A DNA stretch of 64,000 bases from Meiothermus sp. (GTDB lineage: Bacteria; Deinococcota; Deinococci; Deinococcales; Thermaceae): positions 372,001 to 436,000 of the forward strand of contig NZ_BPIK01000002.1 in assembly GCF_026004075.1 (NCBI RefSeq), written 5' to 3'. A program made the position numbers and the translations under genes. Shown piece by piece: positions 1-8,429 of the stretch; within the stretch, counting starts at the first letter, position 1, and every line of letters starts with the position of its first letter. The notes beneath the pieces are model-generated. The model saw only the letters and a list, made by a program, of their open reading frames with translations, made no database searches and was not told where the DNA came from.

Positions 1-134
1 CGCTGGTACAGGCGGGTATCAGGGTCAACGACCAGATCGGTGAGCTTACGCTCCTTGGGCCGTTGCGTATGCGCTACGAAAGAGCCCTATCGGTAGCCTT
101 CACCATGAGTCAGGTATATATGGGCAAGCCTTGA
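1..134 (+). CDS. hrcA: Probable HrcA heat-shock repressor, C-terminal fragment
   Basis: An open frame enters from the left edge and stops with TGA at 132-134. The last ~43 residues contain a 'GELTLLGPLRMRYERA' stretch. This resembles the conserved end of HrcA, where a 'GPTRMxYxxV' motif is followed by a short helix. HrcA binds CIRCE operators and represses groE/dnaK genes. Only the tail is visible, so the DNA-binding domain cannot be checked. The next gene (moaD-moaE) starts 46 bp downstream on the same strand. The assignment is by motif recognition only. Confidence 0.55.
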   Translation, partial: LVQAGIRVNDQIGELTLLGPLRMRYERALSVAFTMSQVYMGKP

Positions 135-180
135 TCAAAGCTTATGGACACCCAGGCCCTAATCCAGGACAATCTTTTGT

Positions 181-879
181 ATGCGCGTACATGTGTTGCT
201 TTTCGCTCTTTTCCGTGAGCAAGCAGGGCAGGCTCGGCTACAGCTCGAGCTGCCGGAAGGCTCTACCGTGGCCGATGCCAAAGCCTTGCTGGAAGCCCAG
301 TTTCCCCTGCAACTCTCCGGCGGGCTGGCCGCCATCAACGAGCAGCTCGCGCAACCCGGCGACCTCTTGCAGGATGGTGACGAGCTGGCCTTCCTACCGC
401 CTGTTTCAGGCGGCGCCTCGGCGCCTGCAGAAACATCTGCCGATATCGACAGCTTTGGCCTAACCTACGAGGCTCTGGCTGTACAGCCCTGGGTCGACTG
501 GGCCTCGGGCGACCCTTACGGAGCAGTGATCAGCTTTCTGGGCACTACGCGCAGTCCCAACAAAGGCCTGGCGGTTACCCATCTGGAGTACGAAGCCTAC
601 CCCGGTATGGCCGAAAAGGTCATGCAGCAAATTATTGCCGAGATGCGCGCACGCTGGGTGCTGGGTCGGGTGGCCCTGTGGCACCGATTAGGGCGGATAA
701 TGCCCAGCGAGGGCTCTATCTTAATCGTGGTCTCGTCGCCTCACCGCCCGGAGGCCTTCGAGGCTTGCCGCTATGCCATTGAGCGGGTCAAACAAATCCT
801 GCCGGTTTGGAAGAAAGAATTTCTGCCCGATGGCTCGCATTGGGTAGAAGGCCATGCACCCGAGGGGCACCGACTTTAA
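181..879 (+). CDS. moaD-moaE: MoaD-MoaE fusion, molybdopterin synthase
   Basis: A 232-residue protein joining both subunits of molybdopterin synthase, which puts the dithiolene sulfurs into precursor Z (cPMP) in the cytoplasm. Residues 1-78 are a ubiquitin-like MoaD ending in VSGG, the site normally thiocarboxylated at its free C-terminus. After a ~12-residue Ala/Thr/Ser-rich linker, residues ~90-232 are MoaE, with 'WHRLGRIMPSEGSI', 'PHRPEAFEACRYAI' and the catalytic-lysine region 'VWKKEF'. The fusion buries the Gly-Gly, so processing or an unusual mechanism is needed, as reported for mycobacterial MoaX. The ATG at 181 starts MoaD cleanly. No other molybdenum cofactor gene is nearby. Confidence 0.9.
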   Translation: MRVHVLLFALFREQAGQARLQLELPEGSTVADAKALLEAQFPLQLSGGLAAINEQLAQPGDLLQDGDELAFLPPVSGGASAPAETSADIDSFGLTYEALAVQPWVDWASGDPYGAVISFLGTTRSPNKGLAVTHLEYEAYPGMAEKVMQQIIAEMRARWVLGRVALWHRLGRIMPSEGSILIVVSSPHRPEAFEACRYAIERVKQILPVWKKEFLPDGSHWVEGHAPEGHRL

Positions 880-932
880 CAGAAAGCCTGCTCCAGACTG
901 AATGCCTGCTCTTGCCGTAGGGTTGTGTCGCG

Positions 933-962
933 TTGGACAAACGCGAGCTGCTATGCTATAAA
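933..962 (+). promoter_or_regulatory. Candidate rpsA promoter
   Basis: TTGGAC at 933-938 and TATAAA at 957-962 are separated by 18 bp, a good sigma-70-type match (TGGACA shifted by one gives a 17-bp spacer). The predicted transcript has a leader of about 130 nt before the rpsA ATG, in contrast to the many genes here with almost no leader. A long leader fits the autogenous control known for rpsA in other bacteria, but no specific structure was identified. Confidence 0.55.
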
Positions 963-1100
963 TGACAGGTATGTCTCAACATAGGGTTTAGTATCCCTGG
1001 GGAGACAACCCATCGCGCAGACTATCGAAAACCCAGCCCCAGAGTGATCTGGGCGGGATTTTGGCGCGATGAACGGCAAAGGCAGAGAGGAAACAGGCGA

Positions 1101-2768
1101 ATGGAAGACCAAGCTACCCAGACTCCAGTGGAAACTGGAAAAGAACCCCAAGTTTTTAGCATGGAGCAGGCCCTGCAAGATGCAGAGGCTCGGCTCGAGA
1201 AGACCGTCCAGCGCGGCCAGATTGTCACCGGCACGGTGGTGTTCGTCACCAACGACGGCGTTATGGTAGACATCGGGGCGCGCACCGAAGCCATTATCCC
1301 GCTCAACCAGCTCACCGAGGAAAACCTGCCCGAAGAGGAGCTCAAGAATCTTCTCAAGCCAGGCGATACCGTTACCGCCTACGTGGTGCGGGCCGACCTC
1401 GAGAACGGCCAGGTGGTGCTCTCCAAAAAGCGAGCCGAAGCCGACCAGAGCTGGGTCAAGATTCAGGCCCTCTATGAGCAGGGCGAGCCGGTGATGGTGC
1501 AGGTTAAGGAAAAGGTCAAAGGGGGTCTGGTGGCGACCATCGAGGGCATCCGCGCCTTCCTGCCTGCCAGCCAAGTAGACCTGAAGCGCACCCCAGACCT
1601 TGACGAGTATGTGGGCCAGAGCTTCCTGGTCAAAATCATCGAACTCAATCGCAAAAAGGGCCGCATCATCCTATCGCGCCGCACAGTGTTGGAAGCCGAG
1701 CAAAAGGCGGCCCGTAGCCAGATACTCGCCAGCCTGAAGGAAGGCGATATCGTCGAGGGCCAGGTTGTTGAGGTCACCGAGTTCGGCGTGTTCGTAGCCC
1801 TAGGCGGTGTGGACGGCCTGGTACACCGCAGCGAGATTACCTGGGGTCGTTTCAATCATCCAAAGGACGTGGTGCAAAAAGGCCAGACCGTCAAGGCCAA
1901 GGTGCTATCGGTAGATACCGAGCGTGAGCGCGTCAACCTTTCGATGAAAGCCCTGACCGAAGACCCCTGGTTGACCGTTTCGGAAAAGCATCCCATCGGT
2001 TCCAAACTCACCGGCAAGGTAGTGGGCCTGACCCAGTTTGGGGCTTTTGTAGAGGTGGAGCCTGGGTTGGAAGGTCTGATTCACATCAGCGAACTCTCCT
2101 GGACCAAGCGTCCCAAGCACCCCGGCGAAATCTTGAAGGAAGGGCAGGAAGTAGAGGCCCAGGTTCTGCGCATCGACCCAGAGGAGCGCCGGCTCTCGCT
2201 GGGCTTAAAGCAGACCCAGCCCGACCCTTGGAAGAGCCTGCCTGACCGTTACCCTCCCGGTACTCCGGTTAAGGGCAAGGTGACAGGCCTTACCGACTTT
2301 GGTGTATTCGTGGAGATCGAGCCGGGTATCGAAGGCCTAATTCACGTCTCCGAACTGGCCTACGAGCGCGTTGAGAAGCCCTCCGAGATGTTCAAGAAGG
2401 GCGACGAGGTTGAGGCCGCCATCCTGCAAATTGACCCGGTGGAGCAGCGTATTAGCCTCTCGCGCAAACGTCTCCTAACCCCGCCTCCCCAGGCCGTCGG
2501 CGTTCCCAGCAGCGAGGAAGGTGAGGGCCGCAAAGGCCGCCGCGAAGGCAAGGAAGGCGAGCGTCCCAAACGGAAAGGCAAGGGTGGCCCCCGCGAAGGG
2601 CGCAACCGCGACCGCGACTACGACTATGGCATGGGTGGTGGGGCAGCCGCCTACACCAATTACGACCCCAGCGTAGCCACTGCTTCCAATACCAATGTCA
2701 AGCTAGGTGATGTGTTTGGCGACCTCTTGAGCCAGCTTACCCTGGAAGAAGACAAGGAAAAAGCCTAA
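1101..2768 (+). CDS. rpsA: 30S ribosomal protein S1
   Basis: A 555-residue RNA-binding protein of the small ribosomal subunit that helps load mRNA. Five S1/OB repeats are visible; the last four begin near 'GEPVMVQVKEKVKGG', 'GDIVEGQVVEVTEFGVFV', 'GSKLTGKVVGLTQFGAFV' and 'GTPVKGKVTGLTDFGVFV'. They are followed by a Lys/Arg/Gly/Glu-rich tail, a 'YDYGMGGG' segment and an acidic end. The start at 1101 is chosen because an AGAGG lies 10 nt upstream and an N-terminal acidic segment follows directly. An in-frame ATG at 1044 would add 19 unlikely residues. A promoter lies at 933-962 and a strong terminator follows the stop. The basic Gly-rich tail is unlike E. coli S1. Confidence 0.95.
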   Translation: MEDQATQTPVETGKEPQVFSMEQALQDAEARLEKTVQRGQIVTGTVVFVTNDGVMVDIGARTEAIIPLNQLTEENLPEEELKNLLKPGDTVTAYVVRADLENGQVVLSKKRAEADQSWVKIQALYEQGEPVMVQVKEKVKGGLVATIEGIRAFLPASQVDLKRTPDLDEYVGQSFLVKIIELNRKKGRIILSRRTVLEAEQKAARSQILASLKEGDIVEGQVVEVTEFGVFVALGGVDGLVHRSEITWGRFNHPKDVVQKGQTVKAKVLSVDTERERVNLSMKALTEDPWLTVSEKHPIGSKLTGKVVGLTQFGAFVEVEPGLEGLIHISELSWTKRPKHPGEILKEGQEVEAQVLRIDPEERRLSLGLKQTQPDPWKSLPDRYPPGTPVKGKVTGLTDFGVFVEIEPGIEGLIHVSELAYERVEKPSEMFKKGDEVEAAILQIDPVEQRISLSRKRLLTPPPQAVGVPSSEEGEGRKGRREGKEGERPKRKGKGGPREGRNRDRDYDYGMGGGAAAYTNYDPSVATASNTNVKLGDVFGDLLSQLTLEEDKEKA

Positions 2769-2788
2769 CCCTTCTCTGTTAGCGAATA

Positions 2789-2813
2789 GCCGCCCAGTTG
2801 GGCGGCTTTTTTT
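2789..2813 (+). terminator. Intrinsic terminator after rpsA
   Basis: GCCGCCCA at 2789-2796 pairs perfectly with TGGGCGGC at 2799-2806 and is followed by seven T residues. It lies 20 bp after the rpsA stop and faces the convergent aminopeptidase gene. Confidence 0.9.
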
Positions 2814-2905
2814 CGACACAACTTCTTCGGCAAGCCAGCAGTCGGGATCTCGCTTTACATAAACTGCGTGGCAGCAAACTTAGGGGGAGCCACGGAAGTT
2901 CTGAT

Positions 2906-3979
2906 CTACAACCCTACAAAGCGCCCGTTCTCCTGCAGCACCTCGCCATCAACCAAAAGGCGTCCTCCTTGGCGCAGATCCAGAATTAAGTCCCAGTGAA
3001 TCGAGGAGGTGTTGGTTCCGCCGGTCTCGGGATAGCTCTGACCCAGGGCCAGATGCGCTGTACCGCCAATTTTTTCATCGAAGAGAATAAGGCCGGTAGG
3101 GCGGCTGATGCCAAAGTTGGTACCGATACCAACCTCGCCCAGGCGGCGAGCCCCAGGGTCGGCCTCGAGCATTCGTAGCAGGTATTCCTCCCCAGTCTGA
3201 GCGCTGGCCTCTACTACCCGCCCTTCCCGAAAAAATAAGCGCACCCCCTCCACCCGCTGCCCCGATACCACTACCGGCAGGTTGAAGTGTACCTGGCCCT
3301 CCACTGAGGCCTCGAGCGGGCCGGTAAACACCTCGCCACTGGGCATATTGCGCTTACCGTCGGAGTTGATCCAGGTGCGCCCTTCCACCAATAAGCGCAG
3401 GTCGGTTTCGTCAGTCTGAATGCGGAGTTCTTTTACCTTTTGCAGCCGCTCTATAAGAGCAGCCTGGAAAGCCGAAAGTTCGTGCCAGGCGGCAATGGGA
3501 TCGGGGCGGTCGAGGTACAAGGCCCGTTCGACAAAGGCCCGAAAAGCAGCGGTAGACATGCCCGCCTGCTGGGCATAGCCGGCAGTAGGGTACAGGGTCA
3601 GGCACCAGCGCCTGCGGGCCCGTGCTCGTTTGTAAGTCCGCCACCCGGCTTCAAAGCGGGCCATGCGGGCTGGAGGTACCTCGCTAAGCTCGAGCGGGTT
3701 CAGGGCGCTCTCGATGCGCAGGCTGGCATCTACTTGTTCCATAAGGCGCATCTGGGGTAGCGGCGGCTGATCCAGCCAGGCCTCGCCCCATTCGAAAAAA
3801 GGCCTCGAGACCGCCGCCGGGAAAAGCTGCACGATGGGATAGGCGCCATGTTGTAAAACCACCTCCTGCAGGGCCTCGAGCAAAGGTAGCGCTGCGGGTT
3901 CGGCTTCAATCAGCACGGTCTGGCCCGGCTGTAGATCCAGACAGTACTGCACCAGCAAAGAAGCAAAGCGACTTTCCAT
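2906..3979 (-). CDS. M29-family aminopeptidase
   Basis: A 357-residue metallo-aminopeptidase of the thermophilic aminopeptidase T/AmpS family (M29), which removes N-terminal residues from peptides in the cytoplasm. The family's metal-binding region is present: 'NMPSGEVFTGP' (Glu), 'LGEVGIGTN' (Glu), 'DEKIGGTAHLALG' (Glu and His) and 'SSIHWDLI' (His and Asp). The length is slightly short for the family (~400). The ATG at 3979 has TATAAC 8 nt upstream, the leaderless pattern; a GAGG within that gap could also act as a weak ribosome-binding site. It converges on rpsA across the terminator. Confidence 0.9.
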   Translation of the reverse strand: MESRFASLLVQYCLDLQPGQTVLIEAEPAALPLLEALQEVVLQHGAYPIVQLFPAAVSRPFFEWGEAWLDQPPLPQMRLMEQVDASLRIESALNPLELSEVPPARMARFEAGWRTYKRARARRRWCLTLYPTAGYAQQAGMSTAAFRAFVERALYLDRPDPIAAWHELSAFQAALIERLQKVKELRIQTDETDLRLLVEGRTWINSDGKRNMPSGEVFTGPLEASVEGQVHFNLPVVVSGQRVEGVRLFFREGRVVEASAQTGEEYLLRMLEADPGARRLGEVGIGTNFGISRPTGLILFDEKIGGTAHLALGQSYPETGGTNTSSIHWDLILDLRQGGRLLVDGEVLQENGRFVGL

Positions 3980-4123
3980 ACCTCAACGTTATACCGGAGG
4001 CGAAAACATTCTCAGAGCTGCGAGGCTCGAATAGCCCACAAAGTAGGGCAATTTAGCCCATCCGCAGACCATTGGGCGAATATGCACGTAAAATCGCCAC
4101 TTCTGCGCTATGATGTAAAAAGC

Positions 4124-5446
4124 ATGAGCGAAGTCAAAATCACACCGCTGGCCCGTCGTCTGGCGGAAGAAAACGGCATAGATTGGCACCAAATTAAGGG
4201 CACCGGCCCCGACGGCACGGTAGTAGAGCGGGATATTTTAGCCTTTCTGGCAAGGGTAATGGCCGGTGAGGTCAACCTGCCCCCTACCCCCGAGGAAGTA
4301 GCCCCTCCCCCTGGCGCCGTGCCCGACATGGCCCAGGCTCAAGCCGCTTTACAAAAAGAGGGGGTACAGCTCGGCGATCTGGTTCCCTCGAGCCCCACTG
4401 TCCCACCCCAGCCGCCAGCATCGGCCCTGCCCACCCTGGAAGACATCGAGTTTGATATCGACCTCGACACCATACCTCCTCAGGTACCTCCGGCTGCAGC
4501 TGCCTTCGAGGAAGCCCCCACCCTGGCCCCCGAGCCCGAAATCGTGCCCAACTTCGAAGAACCCGAGCCGCTGGTAGCCTCCGAACCCCTCTCCACCCTC
4601 CAGTGGGATGAACCCGAGCCCTTCCCCAACCTCACAGACCCGGCAACGGAGGTCAATCCCGAACTGGCCAGCCTGCCCCCCCTGCCCACCGAGGCCGACC
4701 TCGAGCCCTCCAGCAGTACCAACAAGCTCATCTGGGAGACTCAGGAAATCCTGACTGCCCCCGAGATTCCTGCCCCTGCACCCGAACCCCTGGCAGCAGG
4801 CATGAGCTTCACCAATGCCCCCGAACCCCCCCTGGCTGAACCAGAGCTCCCACCTACACCTGAATTCCAGGCTCCGGTGGAGACCCCTCCTGCTCTCTCA
4901 CCTACTCCACCCGCAGAACCGTTGACACCGCCCGAACCTGAGCCCGTGGCGGCCCCCGTATCCCCTGCTCCCAGCACCCCAGTGTTGCGGGTTCAGGCCT
5001 GGCAGCGCCTGGTTGAAATTGGGCCAGCACAGGACGCTGCCCAGACCCTGAGCGAGGCCTGGCATATGGAAGTAGGACTCGACGCCCTGCTGTACCGCGC
5101 CGCCGACAAAGCCCTGTCCGACACTCAAACACCCCTGCGCCCCACCAAAGGCCACCTCGAGGGCAACGAGCTCAAAAGCCTGCGGGTAGCCCCCTCCCAG
5201 TCGTTGCGCGGCGCGCTGGACTCCTTGCGTATGGCCTCTGAACCCGCCGAAGGGCTGGTGGTGCTCTCGCTGGCGGACAGCGCCTTCGACCAGGTCATCT
5301 TTCCTGGCCTCTCCACCCTCACCCTGGGCCGGGCCAGCGGCGGCCATGCTTTGCTCTCGCTTTCCGGTGATATGCAAGCCGACCAGGCCGGAAAGCTCCT
5401 GGAGCGCGTGGCCTACTACCTCGAGCGTCCCATCCTGCTGGCGTAA
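4124..5446 (+). CDS. Orphan E3-binding-domain protein with Pro/Glu-rich linker
   Basis: A 440-residue protein. Residues ~4-42 form a peripheral subunit-binding domain ('ITPLARRLAEENGIDWHQIK', then GTGPDGTVVERDILAF), which in 2-oxoacid dehydrogenase E2 proteins docks E1 or E3. A ~240-residue Pro/Glu/Ala-rich, probably unstructured linker follows. The C-terminal ~140 residues faintly resemble an E2 acyltransferase fold ('SLRGALDSLR', 'GRASGGHALLSLSGD') but no HxxxD active-site motif is seen. No lipoyl domain is present. The start at 4124 has TATGAT 9 nt upstream and no Shine-Dalgarno. An in-frame ATG at 4082 would precede that box. It may be a scaffold or regulator of a dehydrogenase complex; the function is inferred. 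Confidence 0.75.
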   Translation: MSEVKITPLARRLAEENGIDWHQIKGTGPDGTVVERDILAFLARVMAGEVNLPPTPEEVAPPPGAVPDMAQAQAALQKEGVQLGDLVPSSPTVPPQPPASALPTLEDIEFDIDLDTIPPQVPPAAAAFEEAPTLAPEPEIVPNFEEPEPLVASEPLSTLQWDEPEPFPNLTDPATEVNPELASLPPLPTEADLEPSSSTNKLIWETQEILTAPEIPAPAPEPLAAGMSFTNAPEPPLAEPELPPTPEFQAPVETPPALSPTPPAEPLTPPEPEPVAAPVSPAPSTPVLRVQAWQRLVEIGPAQDAAQTLSEAWHMEVGLDALLYRAADKALSDTQTPLRPTKGHLEGNELKSLRVAPSQSLRGALDSLRMASEPAEGLVVLSLADSAFDQVIFPGLSTLTLGRASGGHALLSLSGDMQADQAGKLLERVAYYLERPILLA

Positions 5447-5585
5447 CCTTTCAGTTTAGTCAGCAATTTTGTAAAACTTGCAAAAAATCCGTTCTGTAGG
5501 AAGTTTGTAGGAAGTTTGATTAATTTCGCTTAAGACAGCGTGTCTACAACTAGGCACAGGGAGGGGCTTGTGCTAGGCTCGAGGC

Positions 5586-6095
5586 ATGAGAAAATTACCC
5601 TGGCTGTTGCTCCTGCTACCCCTGGTGCTCTCGAGCTGCATTATTGTGGTGGGTTTACCGGCATCCGACTTCCGCTTCGACAGCAACTGGCGTCGAACCT
5701 CCGATGGAGCCTACGTTTTCTGCACCAATCAGGACTCCTACATACGCTATAGCTTCCGGGCACCCGACCCCGACCGCATTCAGAGCATTACCGAAATTTA
5801 TCGAGGGAACATATCAGGAAGAACCTTGGTGGAGCCTCGTCCGAAAGCGGATTTGACCTACTCGAATGGAAGGTACACCTTTGTGGGTAAACTGACCTTC
5901 GGTCAGACAGGTATTCCGCAAAGCCTGCAACCATTTTCAATTGTAGTGACGCCCACCCTTCCACCGCCCGTCACCACCAATCCCCCACCCACCTCCAAGA
6001 ACGGGGAGACTGAGGTAACCGTCGAAGTGGTTAGCACCGCTGGAGTAACTTACAGCGGAACCTACACCTACGACACCTACGCTAACTGCCCCTAG
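5586..6095 (+). CDS. Small lipoprotein of unknown function
   Basis: A 169-residue protein with a hydrophobic signal ending in the lipobox LSSC, so it is probably lipidated and envelope-anchored. The body is rich in Thr, Ser, Pro and aromatic residues. It includes a Pro/Thr hinge ('TLPPPVTTNPPPTSKN') and a final cysteine. No family was recognised. TAGGCT sits 6 nt before the ATG, suggesting leaderless transcription. It heads a same-strand cluster with the two lipoprotein/PEGA genes that follow (15 and 10 bp gaps), so a shared envelope role is likely. Confidence 0.8.
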   Translation: MRKLPWLLLLLPLVLSSCIIVVGLPASDFRFDSNWRRTSDGAYVFCTNQDSYIRYSFRAPDPDRIQSITEIYRGNISGRTLVEPRPKADLTYSNGRYTFVGKLTFGQTGIPQSLQPFSIVVTPTLPPPVTTNPPPTSKNGETEVTVEVVSTAGVTYSGTYTYDTYANCP

Positions 6096-6110
6096 AAAGG
6101 AAGTCTGACT

Positions 6111-6485
6111 ATGCTTCGCCCGCTTCTGCTTCTTTTGCTGGCTTTTGCCCTCTCCTCGTGCATCCTTCTGGTGGAAGAGGACGAGCCCCGGCGACCCGTG
6201 CAGCCGGTGCAGCCTGTTACACCGGTACAGCCCAGCATTGTGACGCCCGGCCCCGGCAGCTTTACCTACCGTTGCAGTGGGGGCACGCTGGTGGTGAACT
6301 ACCTCGACAGCAACAACCTGCGGCTTTTCTACGACGGTGCTTTCCAGAGCCTGAGCCTGGTGCGGCGCAGCCCGACCCTGCTGTTTAGCGGCGGGGCCGG
6401 TGGGGCCTACACCTGGGAGTGGACGGGCAGCCGTGGCACCCTTACGGTGCGGGGCCAGGTGGTGCTGAGCAACTGCGCCCTGTAG
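6111..6485 (+). CDS. Lipoprotein with MliC-like (lysozyme-inhibitor fold) domain
   Basis: A 124-residue protein with a lipoprotein signal (lipobox LSSC) and a Pro/Val/Gln linker. The C-terminal ~75-residue domain starts '[14 protein letters not shown]' and ends 'GQVVLSNC'. The paired cysteines, the 'LRLFYDG' strand and the aromatic segment before the last strand resemble the MliC/PliC C-type lysozyme inhibitor family. The same domain ends the next gene. AAGGAAG lies just upstream of the ATG. Inference: surface protection or a structural role; the inhibitor function is untested. Confidence 0.75.
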   Translation: MLRPLLLLLLAFALSSCILLVEEDEPRRPVQPVQPVTPVQPSIVTPGPGSFTYRCSGGTLVVNYLDSNNLRLFYDGAFQSLSLVRRSPTLLFSGGAGGAYTWEWTGSRGTLTVRGQVVLSNCAL

Positions 6486-6495
6486 GGGGTCAAAT

Positions 6496-7768
6496 ATGCG
6501 ATACCTGCTTGGAATTCTAACTTTATTGGGGCTGGCACTGGGCCAGGCCCTCACACCCAAGAGCATCATTGTGAACCCTGCCCCGCCCCCCGACCTACAG
6601 GTGCGGGTCTGGGTAGACAAAGACCCCAACAAAACCGGCAACCCGGTCTATCAGTTTGGCGAGCCCATCCAGATCTCGGTGCAGGTGACCCAGCCGGCCT
6701 TCGTATACCTCTTTAGCGTGCGGGCCACCGGCGAGATTAGTGGGATTCTGCCCAACGCCTTCGAGCAGCAAAACTTCCTGCAGGCTGGCGAGGTGCGCAC
6801 TTTCCCCGGCCTTGGGGCCCCCTACACCTTTACGGTGGAAGGCCCGGCGGGGCAGGACAGGGTGCTGGCTGTGGCCAGCCGCCGCCCGCTGGATGTTTCG
6901 GAGATTGTGGACATCCAGACCGGGCGGGCCCGCATCCAGGGCGAGGGCAACCTGGCCCGGGCCCTCTCGATTGTGGTCACGCCCATCCCCACCAACGACT
7001 GGGTGACCGATGAGGCCTATTACATTGCCGGGCAACTGCCCCCGCCCCCCCCCCAGCACCGGCACCCTGTCGCTGAACAGCAGCCCCAGCGGGGCTCAGG
7101 CGCTCATCAACGGGCGCCTGGTGGGCAACACCCCCCTCACCCTCGAGCTGCTGCCGGGTACGTACAACCTCGAGCTCCGTCGCAGCGGCTATAACCCCCT
7201 GCGCACGGCCTTTACCATCCAGGCCGGCCAGGTCACCCGGCTCAACCTGACGCTCGTAGCCACCCCACCACCCACCGGCGTGCTGGCCGTGGACAGCAAC
7301 CCCAGGGGGGCCCAGGTGCTGGTGAACGGCCGGGTGGTGGGCAACACCCCCCTCAACCTCACCCTCAACCCCGGTAGCTACACGGTGGAGTTGCGCCGCA
7401 GCGGGTTCAGCCCCTTCCGCACGCTGGTTACCATTCAGGCGGGCCGCACCACGCGCCTGACCGTCAACCTGGTCAGCATTGCGCCACCCCCTCCGCCCGT
7501 CCAGCCGGTGCAACCCGTGCAGCCGGTGCAGCCGGTGCGCCCGCCCTCGGGCTCCTTCACCTACACCTGCCAGGGTGGTACGCTGGTGGTCAACTACATC
7601 AGCAGCAACCAGGTGCGCCTGTTCTACGACGGGGCCTTCCAGACCCTGCCCCTGGTGCGCAGCGGCGCGGAGCTGGTCTATTCCAACAACATCTACACCT
7701 GGGAGATTGGGCAGCTGGGCCGCCTGATCGTGCGGGGGCAGGTGGTGCTCTCGAACTGCCGAATCTAG
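6496..7768 (+). pseudogene. DUF4384 - 2x PEGA - MliC-like protein, frameshifted in a C10 tract
   Basis: Two overlapping frames make one gene. The first starts at 6496 with a signal peptide and a DUF4384 domain ('VYQFGEPIQISVQV', 'FVYLFSVRATGEISGILPNA') and would run out of frame to 7194. The second, open to 7768, holds two PEGA repeats ('[19 protein letters not shown]' and '[19 protein letters not shown]'), a Pro/Val/Gln linker and an MliC-like domain nearly identical in layout to the preceding lipoprotein. They join if the run of ten C at 7045-7054 is nine, giving ~423 residues. It could be a sequencing error, a phase-variable tract or a recent null mutation. The intact form is probably a secreted or cell-wall protein. 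Confidence 0.8.
7045..7054. repeat. C10 homopolymer at the frameshift point
   Basis: Ten consecutive C residues lie in the Pro-rich hinge between the DUF4384 and PEGA parts. Loss of one C restores a single open frame. Tracts of this length are prone to slippage and to sequencing error. Confidence 0.9.
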
Positions 7769-7777
7769 TTTTTCGGT

Positions 7778-7813
7778 GCCTCGAGCTGCCAAAGGGCTCG
7801 AGGCGCTCTTTTT
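7778..7813 (+). terminator. Intrinsic terminator after the lipoprotein cluster
   Basis: GCCTCGAGC at 7778-7786 pairs with GCTCGAGGC at 7796-7804, followed by GCTCTTTTT. It begins about 10 bp after the stop at 7768. Both arms contain the CTCGAG palindrome. Confidence 0.85.
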
Positions 7814-7862
7814 GCGGATTAGTTTACAATCTTTATCAGCTTTTATTTCATGATAGAGACCT

Positions 7863-8426
7863 ATGGACTGGCTCACACAACCCTGGCCCTGGTACGTGGC
7901 CGGCCCCCTAATTGGCCTGACCGTACCCCTGCTGCTCCTCGTTGGCAACCGGCGCTTTGGCATCTCCTCCTCGCTGCGGCATGTGTGCGCGGCGCTGGGC
8001 AGCCGGCTGCCCTTCTTCCGGTACGACTGGCGGGCCGAAAGCTGGAACCTGGCCTTCGTGCTGGGCATCGTGCTGGGGGGGTTGGTGGCGGGGGTGCTCC
8101 TGGCCAACCCCAACCCGGTGCAGCTTAATCCCCAGACCGCGGGGGCGCTCCAGCAGATGGGGGTCTCGGCGGATTCGGGTTTTCTGCCCAAGGAATTGTT
8201 CTCCTGGCAGGCAGTGTTGAGCCCGGTGGGATTCTTGTTTTTGCTCCTGGGCGGCTTTTTGATTGGCTTTGGGGCCCGCTGGGCGGCGGGGTGCACTTCG
8301 GGCCACTCCATTACAGGCCTGGCCGCGCTGCAACTTCCCTCGCTGCTGGCAACCCTGGGCTTTTTTGCCGGTGGCCTGGTCGCGGCCCACTTCATCCTGC
8401 CCTGGGCCCTGGGTCTCCTGAGGTGA
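7863..8426 (+). CDS. YeeE/YedE-family sulfur transporter, first half
   Basis: A 187-residue integral membrane protein with four to five hydrophobic segments. The conserved cysteine motif '[16 protein letters not shown]' is typical of YeeE/YedE (TsuA-like) thiosulfate uptake channels, where buried cysteines relay the sulfur anion through the membrane. It is half the usual ~350 residues. The other half is the next gene, whose start lies 3 bp after this stop. CATGAT is 8 nt upstream of the ATG. Confidence 0.85.
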   Translation: MDWLTQPWPWYVAGPLIGLTVPLLLLVGNRRFGISSSLRHVCAALGSRLPFFRYDWRAESWNLAFVLGIVLGGLVAGVLLANPNPVQLNPQTAGALQQMGVSADSGFLPKELFSWQAVLSPVGFLFLLLGGFLIGFGARWAAGCTSGHSITGLAALQLPSLLATLGFFAGGLVAAHFILPWALGLLR

Positions 8427-8429
8427 AGC

